Positions 26,070-36,090 of a stretch of DNA of 64,000 nucleotides are shown one piece after another. How positions within the stretch are numbered: position 1 is the stretch's first letter; each line of letters begins with the position of its first letter. The position numbers and the translations under genes were made by a program. The notes under the pieces are model-generated. The model was not told the DNA's origin. It ran no database searches and saw nothing but the letters and a program-made list of their open reading frames with translations. The DNA is from Vagococcus hydrophili. GTDB taxonomy: Bacteria > Bacillota > Bacilli > Lactobacillales > Vagococcaceae. The stretch is taken from assembly GCF_011304195.1 (NCBI RefSeq), contig NZ_CP049887.1, positions 2,728,001 to 2,792,000 of the forward strand. Reading direction: 5' to 3'.

Positions 26070-27539
26070 TTAAACTGATTTGTTTCCGATTTTACCTTTG
26101 AAATCCATATAATCTGTTTTTGGTGTAATAAAGACTGCTTTTTTATCTGTAAAATAAACATTAGGTTTTCCGTCTTCATAAACCCAAACTTTAACTTTCG
26201 TTCCCATGCCAACTGCGATTGATAAGTCTTTGGCAGCAAATGCAAAAGCTTTCGCTTGAGATTCTGTTAGCTTATCTGCTTGAAATTCTTCAGCAATTTT
26301 ATCGAATTCTTTTTCAGATAACATGTCAGAAATAACGTTTGGATCATCTAAGATGACACTTGGTTCACCTAACATTTGTTTCACTTCATCTTCTGTATAA
26401 TGCTCATAGTCTGGAACATAAGCCGCTATTTTGTCCCCATCAGATTCGTAACGAACTTCCTCATCTCCCACTGGATTTGGTGTAAAGACTTTTAAGTTGA
26501 TGTCTTTTTTCTCTACCTTACTTTTTGGTGCTTCTTTTGAAGATTTACCAGGATCACCTAGTAAATCATTAACATCTGTTTGTCCTAGTATTTGGTCAAA
26601 CAACTCTTCCATATCTAAAATATCAATTCTTTCTGGTTGTTTGATACTCACTTTTTTATCAACTTTTTTATATTCTACACTGAAAGCCATTTTTTTGAAT
26701 CCAGCTTCTGTTGCTTCTTTTTCACTAGGTTCCATCACTATTTCCACTTTTTGTTGTTTGGTTTTCAAATTGATGTGATGTTTAATCTCAAAATTTTTGA
26801 AATCTTCATATATTTTGAGAAGTTCTTTTACCTCTTTTTTGTTGTCTTTAGACTCTGATTTTTTGATAAACTCCACTATATCTTTTTTCTTAAGTAATAA
26901 TGTAATTTCATCTTCTTTTTGTTCATACTTTTTACTATCTAAACTCGATAGCCACATTGCTCTTCCTTCATTAAGCTCTTTTGGAGATTCTAATAGTGGT
27001 TTAATATCATTTTTGCTATCTAAATTACCTGGCATTTCTTCAGAAATTAAACTTGTATAATCGATATATTTCCCTTCAAAAGGTTTTTTATCAATTTTTG
27101 CGCCCATCACGTCTTCACCCGTCATAGAGTTAAATAGATCCAGTAGACTGAAAAAAGAATCAATGCTCATGTAAGTTTTATTATCGCCGCCAATATCGCC
27201 GATTAATTTCACTGGAATTTCTGTACCCAAAACTTTTATTTTTGAATCCACCGAAAATTGGCTTTTTTTGTCTTTTGATTCAGCTTGGAAATTACCCTTC
27301 ATTGAAAAATCTTTCATTTGAGTTTCTGTTACTTTAAGAAATGGATTAGGCGTTTTACTGCCTGTTGTATCTACCAACTCCAAGTCTGTTAATTTCAAAT
27401 TAAAATCATAGTTAATATTCTCTATTTTACCCTCGTCTTTAATAAATTTTACGAATTTATTTTTAGAACCACTACCACAACTAACTAATAACAATCCGGT
27501 TAATACAATTGTCACTAACCAACCTAACCGCTTTTTCAT
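26070..27539 (-). CDS. Lipoprotein of unknown function, last gene of the sigma-factor operon
   Basis: A 489-residue lipoprotein with a clear signal and lipobox LLVSCGSG. The mature protein is Lys- and Asp-rich. The N-terminal half (residues 40-310) carries repeated beta-strand patterns reminiscent of LolA/LppX-like lipid-binding folds. The C-terminal part (residues 360-480) contains a helical stretch SEKEFDKIAEEFQADKLTES and ends in strands. GGAGGAAG is the ribosome binding site. It is third in a row of lipoproteins behind an ECF sigma/anti-sigma pair. I cannot name the family. Confidence 0.7.
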   Translation of the reverse strand: MKKRLGWLVTIVLTGLLLVSCGSGSKNKFVKFIKDEGKIENINYDFNLKLTDLELVDTTGSKTPNPFLKVTETQMKDFSMKGNFQAESKDKKSQFSVDSKIKVLGTEIPVKLIGDIGGDNKTYMSIDSFFSLLDLFNSMTGEDVMGAKIDKKPFEGKYIDYTSLISEEMPGNLDSKNDIKPLLESPKELNEGRAMWLSSLDSKKYEQKEDEITLLLKKKDIVEFIKKSESKDNKKEVKELLKIYEDFKNFEIKHHINLKTKQQKVEIVMEPSEKEATEAGFKKMAFSVEYKKVDKKVSIKQPERIDILDMEELFDQILGQTDVNDLLGDPGKSSKEAPKSKVEKKDINLKVFTPNPVGDEEVRYESDGDKIAAYVPDYEHYTEDEVKQMLGEPSVILDDPNVISDMLSEKEFDKIAEEFQADKLTESQAKAFAFAAKDLSIAVGMGTKVKVWVYEDGKPNVYFTDKKAVFITPKTDYMDFKGKIGNKSV

Positions 27540-27561
27540 TTTACTTCCTCCTAATAACTAA

Positions 27562-28632
27562 TTAGTAATTTTTGCCTAAGAAACCACTAACTAATTGTTT
27601 ATTTTCATAATAATTATCTGAACTAAGTTCAATGTGCCATTTTTTATCTTTTTTGGTCATCGTTACTTTTGCATCTTGTAAATGATTAACTTGTCCTTCT
27701 TTTAACGCTTTTTCAAAGTTATTTACTAAATACTCACTTTCTTTTTCCATGTCAAAATCACCCGTTTTGTCATAGTATTCTTCTTTTATTTTTGATGTTG
27801 CTGTAAAGAGTGATTGATCATTAATGCCCGACATCTTCACTTCAATCACAGCAAGATCACTCAAACGTGTTTCCATTTCTGATTCCACTTTAAATTTTGA
27901 TGACTGTTCTTTATAAAATTGTTCGTAAGCTTTCGCCATTTTATCATCACTTGTATTGGCAGAAAAAATCATGCTTTTCATATTTTTTGAAAATTCTTTT
28001 TTGATCACTTCTTGATCTTTGGCCTTATCATTACCAACTAAGGTTTCGTAATCTTTGTTTTCTTTATTTAAAAAGACCACATCCATATATGCTTGGAAGG
28101 CTTTCATTGGTTCATCTAAAGCTTTTTTAGAGTCTTCCATTTTTTTCAAATCTAAAGGAACTTCAACTTCTTCTAACTCTTTACCAGCTTTTTCATCAAA
28201 ACCATGACTAGAAAAATTCAAAGTATACTCTTTCCCCTCTTGGATTTCAAAGAAAATTTTTCCACTTAAACTTTTTTCTGGAGATAAGTCTCCGTTAATA
28301 ACTGTTTTATAAATATCAAGTGATCCCATATCAGAACCAAGCATTGCTTTCGCAGCAATTTTTTCATCTTTTCCTTTTTCAGTCAAATAGAAAGAATCTT
28401 CTGCAACATAAAATTTTGATTTAGAATTATTTTTTACATTAAGATCTAATTCAATACTTTCTTTACCTTTATCACTTGGTAATTTAACGTAGCTTCCTTC
28501 TTTAACTTCAACATTCGCCACATTATTTTTAGACCCTTTTGTTGATCCAGATTCATCGCCTTTTTTTCCACCACATCCGACTAAAACCATTCCTAAGACT
28601 GCTGGTACTACTAACATTTTTAATTTTTTCAT
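27562..28632 (-). CDS. Lipoprotein with DUF5105-like domain
   Basis: A 356-residue lipoprotein, lipobox VLVGCGGK. Residues 40-160 look like an immunoglobulin-type DUF4352/DUF5105 N-terminal domain (SIELDLNVKNNSKSKFYVAE). Residues 170-350 form a helical-plus-strand domain with KALDEPMKAFQAYMDVVF and a final TMTKKDKKWHIELS. This two-part layout is common in surface lipoproteins of lactic acid bacteria. It lies between the transglutaminase-type lipoprotein and another lipoprotein in the same operon. Its role is unknown. Confidence 0.7.
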   Translation of the reverse strand: MKKLKMLVVPAVLGMVLVGCGGKKGDESGSTKGSKNNVANVEVKEGSYVKLPSDKGKESIELDLNVKNNSKSKFYVAEDSFYLTEKGKDEKIAAKAMLGSDMGSLDIYKTVINGDLSPEKSLSGKIFFEIQEGKEYTLNFSSHGFDEKAGKELEEVEVPLDLKKMEDSKKALDEPMKAFQAYMDVVFLNKENKDYETLVGNDKAKDQEVIKKEFSKNMKSMIFSANTSDDKMAKAYEQFYKEQSSKFKVESEMETRLSDLAVIEVKMSGINDQSLFTATSKIKEEYYDKTGDFDMEKESEYLVNNFEKALKEGQVNHLQDAKVTMTKKDKKWHIELSSDNYYENKQLVSGFLGKNY

Positions 28633-28648
28633 TTTAATTTTCCTCCGA

Positions 28649-30981
28649 TTATTTATTACTTAAAAAGATAACTCCATTCCAATAAGTTCCTTTTAAATCT
28701 TCATTTCTAAGTTCAGCATTAACTGCTTTAACAATGGACATGAAATCATCATCATCAATTTGATAGTCTGTTCTTAAAGTAATTGACTCTTCTTTTTTCA
28801 AGCCTTCGATTAATTTTTGAGCGACTTCTTTTTGATCAAAGAATTTTTTCTCAACATGATAATATTCTTTGTCCTTATCATCATCACTTGCTTCATAGTC
28901 TTTCAAATAATCATCAACAAGATAACGCTCATCTTCTTGTAAAATTTTCTTCGTTGCTTTTTTAGGCGCATTTAACAACGCATTCAAGATTAATTCATTG
29001 TCATTATTAGTTGAATCCACTGAATGCCAAGCATTATCTAATTTGACTTTGTTCCAAGCATGAGGAACTTCTCCGTCAAGATAACCTGTCACAACAATTG
29101 ACTCTAATCCAACTTCATCAGCTAGGAGTTTAAAGGCTCCCGCGTAGCTTGCACAAACGCCCACTTTATTAACTAATACTCCGTATGGTGTAAATGAATC
29201 ATTAAATTCCTTATCTACATTTTTGAATTGATTTTTTTCTGCATTTTCAAGTGCAGCGTCATCATATTTTGCTGTTTCAATTAAATATTGGTTAATCGCA
29301 AATTCTTTTTGCAGATCACTCATATCGTCTTTGACAATTTTTTTAGCAACTTCTTTGACTTCTTTTCGAATCGATTCCTGTTTCTTCTCAAATTCTTTTT
29401 GATTGTCTTCATAACTAACAATTAACATGTGTCCATTTTTAGAAAGAGCAATGTTTTTAACCCCTAATATTAAAGGATTTTGATACATGGCTTCTTCAAA
29501 ATTATCCATTAAAACATCACTACTAGTTGTTTCAGAGTAATCTGAAATATCAATCCATTCTTGTCTTGTCAACATTTGTTGCGCTAAGTATTCACTGAGT
29601 TTCGTATGAGCTGTTACTTGATCTTTTACTTTTTCAGTTGCTTTTTTACTTGATTCTTTTAATTTACCCTTATCAATCTCAACATCTTTTTGAGCGATTT
29701 CAAAATTAATCATTCCTGCTTTTGATTTTAATTTATTTTGACGCTCATCAATTTGTTTAAGGTGGGCTTGCCAATTGTCTTTATTGTACTTAGATACTTT
29801 GGCAACTCCTTTAAATTTCGTCCCATCAACGGTATAAGGAATACTAATAATTTTTACCCGTTTTGATTTTAAATCGGAAAGATCTTCTTTTTCATATTCT
29901 CCCCAAACCTCTTCAGTTTCTTTTGCCTTTGAGAGATCATAGTTAATCAAACGTTGAACCAACGTGCCGTCAGCCATAGTAATCCATCTAAAGGATGGTA
30001 AAAGGGACATATCAGTAATGGTTGTATTTCCTTCTTCATCAAAACTTTTTTTAACTTCTTCATACAAAGGAATTCTTTCTGAAATATTACTCAACTTCAC
30101 CATGTTACTCATGGCTGTGGTTCCATCTGCATTAACCCCAACTACGGCGTAAACTGTGTCACTGTCCGTTTCCTGTTTAATTGGTTCATTGCCCTTACCA
30201 TATTTCTTAATATTTTCCTCGGTACCTCTTTCTAATTCAGATACTTTAAACGTTTTGAAGGCATTTAAATTTTCAGGTTGCCATTTCGTATCGGTGGTTT
30301 TGTCCCCACGAATCCTTGGAAAGTGATTCCTTTATCATCTTTGTAATCATATGAAATCACGTAATAATACTCTGCTTCTTTGACTTTATTCCAGTGAAAA
30401 ATTGGTTGACCTTCTTTACTCAGTTCTAGAGAAAGTTTCATCTCTTCCTCAATTTTCTGATCAACATTTAGCACCTGAACAAGTGGTTCTGGTAATTTTT
30501 CACCAGTTTTTACATCAACTTTTGTGACAAGGTACAACTGATTCATGCGCCCCCACTGAGTATTAGGTTTGTCATAGAACATTAACGTGTCATCTGTGTA
30601 ACCATGGTCTTTTTTATCCACATCTAAAGTACCAATACTTCCCACCGGAATTCTTGGTGGTTTTAAGGATATTTTATTTTTCTCCTTGTCGTACTCGTAC
30701 TGGGTTGCGACTGGTTGTTTCAAATTAGCATCTTGATAGATTTCGAAAACTTCCGTCATATTGGTCATTTTCTTTTCCTTGGGATCAAATTCAATACCCA
30801 TTGTGATTGTTTCATCTTGTTTGATCTGTTTTGAATTTTTATCAAATTCTTTTGTTTTCTTTTCTTTAACCTGAGAAACTACTTCTAAATCTTTTGTTGT
30901 ATCTTTCGCTTCTTCTTGTGAAACGGAGCATCCTGTTGCTAGTAACACAAATGCTAAACAAGCTAACCCTACCTTTTTCAT
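28649..30981 (-). pseudogene. Transglutaminase-fold surface lipoprotein, single-base frameshift
   Basis: Two frames join into one protein of about 777 residues. The first part starts at 30981 with a lipobox (LLATGCSV) and contains fibronectin-like strands. It runs to TFQGFVGTKPP and then shifts. One more G in the GGGG tract at about 30302-30305 continues it as DKTTDTKWQPENLNAFKTF and on into the second part. A transglutaminase core follows, with the Cys in VGVCASYAGAFKLLADE, the His in VPHAWNKV and the Asp in WHSVDSTNND. Such domains act as cysteine proteases or cross-linking enzymes at the cell surface. It is the first lipoprotein after the anti-sigma factor gene. Confidence 0.8.
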
Positions 30982-31039
30982 TTTGTCCTCCTTTACCTCT
31001 TTATATAACTAATACTCTTGAAATATAAAAAGGTGACAC

Positions 31040-31573
31040 TTAAAATAATTTTTTTAAATAATCAATGAATTCTTTTTCCGTAATATCTTTTCCCTCTATA
31101 TAATAAAAAGTTTTGTCTTTTTCAAAGCTTGCATAAAATTTACCTTTTTTATCTTTAGCAACTCTGACATTAACACCTTTAATCTTTCCTTCTTTAACTT
31201 CTTTTAAGAATTCTGGAATAACATCTGCCGAATCACTTTTTTGAATAGTGTATTGATCTTTAGACGAAACATCCCCTAACTTGCCTAAATTGGGAGAGAA
31301 GTTAAATTGATTGGGTTCAACTGAGACAACTTTGTAATGATTTTGAGAAAAATAAATACTTGGAATAACGATAATCCCAATAATAACTGCGACTTGTAGT
31401 AAGTGTTTGTACTGTGGTTTTATTTTTATAATTTTAGCTTTTTCTTGTTTTATTTCTTTAGTGACTTCTTTTTCTGTCTGATTTAATTCTTGTTCCATGA
31501 GTTCTTTGGTTCTCATTTTTAAACTTTCTGGCGTTTTAATTTTACTTACTTGTTTTTTATAATCGTTCGTCAT
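31040..31573 (-). CDS. Membrane-anchored anti-sigma factor (putative)
   Basis: A 177-residue protein with a cytoplasmic N-terminal region (residues 1-58, Lys/Glu-rich, KTPESLKMRTKELMEQELNQ), one membrane helix (LLQVAVIIGIIVIPSIYF) and an outer domain of about 100 residues. It starts one base after the ECF sigma gene stop. Position and topology are those of an anti-sigma factor, although I see no zinc-binding ZAS motif. The outer domain has no recognisable family. Confidence 0.7.
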   Translation of the reverse strand: MTNDYKKQVSKIKTPESLKMRTKELMEQELNQTEKEVTKEIKQEKAKIIKIKPQYKHLLQVAVIIGIIVIPSIYFSQNHYKVVSVEPNQFNFSPNLGKLGDVSSKDQYTIQKSDSADVIPEFLKEVKEGKIKGVNVRVAKDKKGKFYASFEKDKTFYYIEGKDITEKEFIDYLKKLF

Positions 31574-31574
31574 C

Positions 31575-32057
31575 TTAATAGTCGCCTCCTATCTCTTTTT
31601 TCAATGTCTGCCTCGCTCGTGATAATCTTTTTTTCGTGGCATCCAAACTCATTTCCAAAAAGTCAGCAATTTCCTGTAAGGCGTAGCCTTCAAAATAATG
31701 CAAGTGAATAATCATTCGATCCTTCTCATTTAATCCATGACAGGCTTCTAGTAAATCATCTAGCTCCTCATCTCTTTTGATACTTGGTTCAAGCACACTT
31801 TGATTGTCTTCATATCTCGCTTTATGTTTGTTCCAGCTCGAACCTAGTTGAGAATAGCAACAATTAATAGTGACACGAATTAACCAATGCTTTAAATGAG
31901 CCTCACTTTTTATTTTTTTATAGTTTTTAACTAGTCTTAAAAAGACCTCTTGATAAACATCTTCCGCATCTGTTTGCGATTTCATTTGCGTGTACGCAAT
32001 TCGATAAACCATATCAGAATAGGTTTCTAATATGTTATCTATATCTAAATGATCCAT
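31575..32057 (-). CDS. ECF-type RNA polymerase sigma factor
   Basis: A 160-residue sigma factor. Region 2 reads YSDMVYRIAYTQMKSQTDAE and continues DVYQEVFLRLVKNY. Region 4 is LNEKDRMIIHLHYFEGYALQ followed by EIADFLEMSLDATKKRLSRA. I start it at 32057, after GAGAGGGTATGT; an upstream Met would extend it by 12 residues without a site. It heads an operon with a membrane anti-sigma factor and three lipoproteins, suggesting an envelope stress or surface-remodelling response. Confidence 0.88.
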   Translation of the reverse strand: MDHLDIDNILETYSDMVYRIAYTQMKSQTDAEDVYQEVFLRLVKNYKKIKSEAHLKHWLIRVTINCCYSQLGSSWNKHKARYEDNQSVLEPSIKRDEELDDLLEACHGLNEKDRMIIHLHYFEGYALQEIADFLEMSLDATKKRLSRARQTLKKEIGGDY

Positions 32058-32099
32058 ACATACCCTCTCTATACTTATTATTAGTAAAAACACTACTTA

Positions 32100-32128
32100 A
32101 ACGTAGCATTACAAAGGTTATGTGTCAA
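32100..32128 (-). promoter_or_regulatory. Promoter of the sigma-factor operon
   Basis: Minus-strand TTGACA (32128-32123), a 17-base spacer and TACGTT (32105-32100). The -35 is perfect for sigma-A, while the -10 contains CGTT and an AACC lies in the spacer, reminiscent of ECF promoters. Which sigma reads it is unclear. Confidence 0.45.
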
Positions 32129-32338
32129 TTTACAAAAGAAAAAAAACTTGTATTTCTAATTAATAAATAATTCAGCTTAAATAATTGTTTTTATTATCAT
32201 TAATCATATTTATGATTTTTTCTTTTGTATCTTTAATACTTTTCAAATTGATTAAAAGTGACATTCAATTTATAAGAGCTATTAAAAAAAATTTCTAATA
32301 AAAAAGCCTATAAATCAACCATTCTAATTACTTTTTTA

Positions 32339-32367
32339 AAAAATAGTTTGATATTCAAACTATTTTT
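32339..32367. promoter_or_regulatory. FabT-type operator upstream of fabI
   Basis: TAGTTTGATATTCAAACTA is a perfect 8+3+8 palindrome that fits the FabT box (ANTTTGATTATCAAATT). The symmetry extends further through flanking A and T runs to 29 bases. It lies about 25 bases upstream of a TATAAT (32392-32397) in front of fabI. The rest of the 368-base gap between the sigma gene and fabI is AT-rich, and I see nothing else in it. Confidence 0.75.
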
Positions 32368-32425
32368 CTGTTAATTTTCACAAAATAATTATATAATGAA
32401 AAAAACGAATTAGGAGTGTAATTAA

Positions 32426-33184
32426 ATGAATACATTATTAAAAGGTAAAAAAATCGTCTTAATGGGAGTAGTTAATAAATCAAGTATCGCTTGGGGTTGT
32501 GCCTTAGCGCTTAAAAAATGTGGGGCAGAAGTCATCTTTACTTATCAAAATGACCGTGTAAAAAAACAATTGGACCGCTTAATAGATGAGAACGACGCCA
32601 CTGTAGAATGTGATGTAGCAGAAGATACAAATATCCAAGTTGCTTTTGAGGAAATCGAAAAAAGATTCGGTAACATTGATGGAGTGATTCACTCAATCGC
32701 TTTTGCGCCTAAAGAAGCATTAGAAGGCGAACTTACTGATGCTTCAAGAGATAGTTTTAAAATCGCTCACGAAATCAGTTCATTCTCTTTTGTGGCTGTT
32801 GCCCGTGAAGCCCGTAAAATATTAAATCCTGGAAGTAGTATCACAACCTTAACTTATATTGGTTCAAGTCGTGCTGTTAGCAATTATAATATTATGGGAT
32901 TAGCCAAAGCCTCATTAGAAGCTTCTGTTCGTTATTTAGCATTAGACTTAGCCGAGCAAGATATTCGTGTGAACGCTGTTTCTTCAGGTGCCATTAAAAC
33001 TCTTGCTTCATCTGGTATTAAAGGTTTCCGTGAGCTTTTAGATGACGCTGCAACTAGAACACCTGCTGGTAAACAAGTCACAATTGAAGAAGTTGGTAAC
33101 ACGGTTGCCTTCTTAATGAGTGATTTATCAACTGGTATCACAGGGGACTTGATTTATGTCGATAAAGGAACACATATATCATAA
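32426..33184 (+). CDS. fabI: Enoyl-ACP reductase (NADH)
   Basis: A 252-residue short-chain dehydrogenase of the FabI type, which reduces enoyl-ACP in the last step of fatty-acid elongation and is the triclosan target. The N-terminal MGVVNKSSIAWGCALAL is the FabI version of the Rossmann loop, and SSRAVSNYNIMGLAKASLEA carries the catalytic Tyr and Lys. The gene stands alone, away from a fab cluster, with a FabT-type box in its promoter. TTAGGAGTG is its ribosome binding site. Confidence 0.95.
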   Translation: MNTLLKGKKIVLMGVVNKSSIAWGCALALKKCGAEVIFTYQNDRVKKQLDRLIDENDATVECDVAEDTNIQVAFEEIEKRFGNIDGVIHSIAFAPKEALEGELTDASRDSFKIAHEISSFSFVAVAREARKILNPGSSITTLTYIGSSRAVSNYNIMGLAKASLEASVRYLALDLAEQDIRVNAVSSGAIKTLASSGIKGFRELLDDAATRTPAGKQVTIEEVGNTVAFLMSDLSTGITGDLIYVDKGTHIS

Positions 33185-33303
33185 AAAAGAGCGACTATAA
33201 AAATCACTTTAATAATTAAATTTATCTTAAGTTTATTCAATACCTATAATTTTCATACGATATAATATAGCTATTAAGTTTCTAACTTTTAGGAGGAAAA
33301 ATA

Positions 33304-33552
33304 ATGGCTTATAATAAAAATACCTACTCACTTGAAATTGAAGTAAAAGAAAATAACTATAATATTCAGTATGAAAATGGCGCTCGAATTACTTTTGGTT
33401 ATCCTGACGACTCACGTGTTTTTTCAGGAACAATCTTAAAGAAATACACGCATAGTTGTCTAATTGATATTACATCCAACCAACACCTAAGCTATCAAGA
33501 GAAACAAATGTACAAAGATCGTATAGTTATTTCCTACAAAAATATTCTTTAA
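33304..33552 (+). CDS. Small uncharacterised protein, possible DUF2187-like
   Basis: An 82-residue protein of mostly beta strands with no membrane segment. The core INYENG-like stretch (NIQYENGARITFGYPDDSRV), then SGTILKKYTHSCLIDIT and DRIVISYKNIL, resembles the small KOW/SH3-like DUF2187 proteins of Firmicutes. AGGAGGAAAA is a strong ribosome binding site. It lies after fabI with a 119-base gap that may hold its own promoter. Function unknown. Confidence 0.6.
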   Translation: MAYNKNTYSLEIEVKENNYNIQYENGARITFGYPDDSRVFSGTILKKYTHSCLIDITSNQHLSYQEKQMYKDRIVISYKNIL

Positions 33553-33555
33553 ATA

Positions 33556-33595
33556 AAAAAGACTCCCAATCAATATGTGATTGTGGAGTCTTTAT
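33556..33595. terminator. Bidirectional terminator between the small gene and nagB
   Basis: AAAGACTCC/GGAGTCTTT with inner AATCA/TGATT, T-runs on both strands, between convergent genes. Confidence 0.8.
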
Positions 33596-33598
33596 GTT

Positions 33599-34306
33599 TT
33601 ATTTCAATAATTTTGCAGCTGCTTCATCAACAATGATGATGACATCTGAATGATTTTGAAGAGCGCTCCCTGGAACATCTTCTGTCACAGGACCTTGTAA
33701 ACTATTGAAAATAGCTTCTGCTTTTTTCTCACCATACGCTAGTAAAATAATCTTTTTAGATTGCATAATTGATTTAATTCCCATTGAATAGGCATGAGTA
33801 GGAACATCTTCTTTTTTAGCAAAGTTACGACTGTTTGCAGCGATTGTTGATTCTGTTAATTTCACTTCGCTTGTTGTTCCCTCAAATGAAGAACCTGGTT
33901 CGTTAAATCCAATATGTGCATTTTCACCAATTCCTAAGATTTGAATATCAATTGGATTTTCTGCAATCACTTGATCGTATCGCGCACATTCTTTTTTAGC
34001 ATCAGATGTGGTTCCATCTGGTAAATAATTATTCTTAAAAGGTTTTGCTTCAAATAAATGTTTCTTCATAAAGTAGTGGTAACTTTGATCGTTACTAGCT
34101 TCTAAACCAACATATTCATCTAAGTTGACTGAGTTCATGTCAGTAAAATCTAAATCACTGGCAACAATTTCTTGGTATAAAGTTTCTGGCGTACTACCTG
34201 TTGCTAAACCTAATGTTTTAACATTTCCTGCAACCATTTCATTTTTTATAATATCAAAAGCGGCTTTTCCACCTTCAACTTGATTAGTTACTTTAATTAT
34301 TTTCAT
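33599..34306 (-). CDS. nagB: Glucosamine-6-phosphate deaminase
   Basis: A 235-residue enzyme that converts glucosamine-6-phosphate to fructose-6-phosphate and ammonia. Motifs are [22 protein letters not shown] and [15 protein letters not shown]. The start at 34306 follows GGAGGTATCCCTT; a longer frame of 14 extra residues lacks a ribosome binding site. It is monocistronic, without nagA alongside, and has a GntR-type operator between the promoter and the start. Confidence 0.93.
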   Translation of the reverse strand: MKIIKVTNQVEGGKAAFDIIKNEMVAGNVKTLGLATGSTPETLYQEIVASDLDFTDMNSVNLDEYVGLEASNDQSYHYFMKKHLFEAKPFKNNYLPDGTTSDAKKECARYDQVIAENPIDIQILGIGENAHIGFNEPGSSFEGTTSEVKLTESTIAANSRNFAKKEDVPTHAYSMGIKSIMQSKKIILLAYGEKKAEAIFNSLQGPVTEDVPGSALQNHSDVIIIVDEAAAKLLK

Positions 34307-34326
34307 AAGGGATACCTCCGTTGTTT

Positions 34327-34368
34327 TTGGTATAGTCCAATTATACAACCATTATTCCTTAAACACAA
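34327..34368 (-). promoter_or_regulatory. nagB promoter with GntR/NagR-type operator
   Basis: Minus-strand TTGTGT (34368-34363), 17-base spacer and TATAAT (34345-34340). Just downstream TTGGTATAGTCCAA (34327-34340) is close to the TGGTnTAnACCA palindrome of NagR-like GntR regulators. Confidence 0.6.
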
Positions 34369-34382
34369 GCGGGAGATAATTT

Positions 34383-35945
34383 TTACTTCATTTTTTCAAT
34401 TTCTAAGCTTCTATTAGCTAATTTTTTAATAAAATATCTGTCATGACTAACCATAATTAAAGTACCTTCAAAACTAAGTAGCTGCTCTTCTAGCCATTCT
34501 CTTGTTTGAATATCTAAATGGTTTGTCGGTTCATCTAAAATTAAACAGTTTACGGGTTGATTCATTAAACAAGCTAATTCAAGTCGAACTTTCTCACCAC
34601 CACTCAGATTAGATACCTTTTTAAAGACATCTTCCTTAAAGAATTTGAAGTAGGATAAAATTCGTCTCGCATCTTCCTCAAACACATCCACATGTTCTTT
34701 AAAATAATCAAGAACTGTTTGATACTCAAATTTATAAGTTATTACTTGTGAGAGATAGCCAATTTCAACGCTATTCCCTATTTTTATTTCTCCTGAACTA
34801 ATTTCTTCCATACCAATAATACTTTTAATCAACGTTGATTTACCCGATCCATTTGCTCCTAAAATCGCTAAATGATCTTGACGGTAAATTGTTAAATTAA
34901 TGTTTGAGAAAATTTGTTTATCACCAAAAGATTTACTTACCTCTTTTAACTGAATTACTTCTTTACCTGAACGTTTCTCTTCTTTGAATCCCTGACTAGC
35001 AGCAATTTGTTTTGGATTTTGAGGGGAATCAACTTTATCCATTTTTTCTAAATTCGCTTCTAATCGCTTTGCCTTTTTAAAGTGTTTTTCATTATCACTA
35101 ATAGCACCCCAGTGTCTGAATCGTCGAATAGCATCTTCAGTTTGTTTAATTTCCTTTTGCTGAATGAGGAAGTTTTTTTGCTGTTCGATTAGTTCAGCTT
35201 CCCTCAATTCCTTAAATTTTGTATAGTTACCTACATAGCTATTAATTTTTTGATGATCAATTAATAAGACTCTTTCTGCTACTTCATCTAAAAAGAAACG
35301 ATCATGGGAAACAATAATGACTGTTTGTTTACTATGTTTTAAATGGTTCTCTAACCAATTAAGCCCGTCCACATCTAAATGGTTAGTCGGTTCATCTAAT
35401 AATAGGATTTCTTTATTTTCAAGTAGGCATCTAGCTAATTTTGCTAATGTCTGTTGTCCACCGCTTAACTCTGCAATCGAGCGATACAGCAGCGATTCAA
35501 TTTTCAAACCTGTTGCAATACTCTTAATTAGCTCTTCAATGACATAGCCATCTTTTTCAATGAATTCCTCTTGAATTTTTCCATATCGATCCATGACCTT
35601 TTCTAGTTCTTTTTCTTCTGGATCTGATAATCGACTTTCTAAGTTGGTTAATTGATAGGCTAACTTTTTAATTGCTTCTTGACCATTATAAATATAGTCA
35701 TAAACTGTTTCTTCAGTCGTTACAATACTTTGTTGTTCTAAATAACTAATTTCTTGATTTTTAGAAATCGAAATTGAACCACTATCAACGCCTTCAATTC
35801 CTGCGATAATTTTTAGCAATGTTGATTTCCCGGATCCATTATCTCCCACTAAAGCGATTTTTTGACCGTCATTAATTTGAATCGTTGCTTTTTTAAATAA
35901 TGTATTTCCAAACATTGATTTAGTAACTTGGTTGATTTGTAACAT
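34383..35945 (-). CDS. ABC-F family ATPase (ribosome-acting, possible antibiotic protection protein)
   Basis: A 520-residue cytoplasmic protein with two ABC ATPase domains and no membrane segments. Walker A motifs are GDNGSGKST and GANGSGKST, signatures LSGGQQ and LSGGEKVRLELA, and both Walker B regions read LILDEPTNHLD or LLLDEPTNHLD. The linker (about residues 240-320) is long and charged, as in proteins that reach into the ribosomal exit site. The leader carries a 27-residue peptide, a terminator and an antiterminator strand. That is the layout of drug-induced ABC-F resistance genes such as vmlR. Housekeeping ABC-F translation factors remain possible. Confidence 0.88.
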   Translation of the reverse strand: MLQINQVTKSMFGNTLFKKATIQINDGQKIALVGDNGSGKSTLLKIIAGIEGVDSGSISISKNQEISYLEQQSIVTTEETVYDYIYNGQEAIKKLAYQLTNLESRLSDPEEKELEKVMDRYGKIQEEFIEKDGYVIEELIKSIATGLKIESLLYRSIAELSGGQQTLAKLARCLLENKEILLLDEPTNHLDVDGLNWLENHLKHSKQTVIIVSHDRFFLDEVAERVLLIDHQKINSYVGNYTKFKELREAELIEQQKNFLIQQKEIKQTEDAIRRFRHWGAISDNEKHFKKAKRLEANLEKMDKVDSPQNPKQIAASQGFKEEKRSGKEVIQLKEVSKSFGDKQIFSNINLTIYRQDHLAILGANGSGKSTLIKSIIGMEEISSGEIKIGNSVEIGYLSQVITYKFEYQTVLDYFKEHVDVFEEDARRILSYFKFFKEDVFKKVSNLSGGEKVRLELACLMNQPVNCLILDEPTNHLDIQTREWLEEQLLSFEGTLIMVSHDRYFIKKLANRSLEIEKMK

Positions 35946-35980
35946 CTTTTTTCCTCTTTCCTAGACCTCTAAAGAGAAAA

Positions 35981-36008
35981 TAAAAAAGATCGTAGATAGA
36001 CTACGACC
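35981..36008 (-). terminator. Leader attenuator terminator of the ABC-F gene
   Basis: Minus-strand GGTCGTAG/CTACGATC (one G-U pair) followed by TTTTTT, 36 bases before the ABC-F start. The left arm GGTCGT can instead pair with ACGACC at 36050-36045 upstream, a ready antiterminator. Confidence 0.75.
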
Positions 36009-36090
36009 TTGTTATTTAACTTGATAAAAAGTTTCTCATTAAATGGTCGTTTTCATGTATTTTCATTAAATTTAGACAGACTAATCCAAT

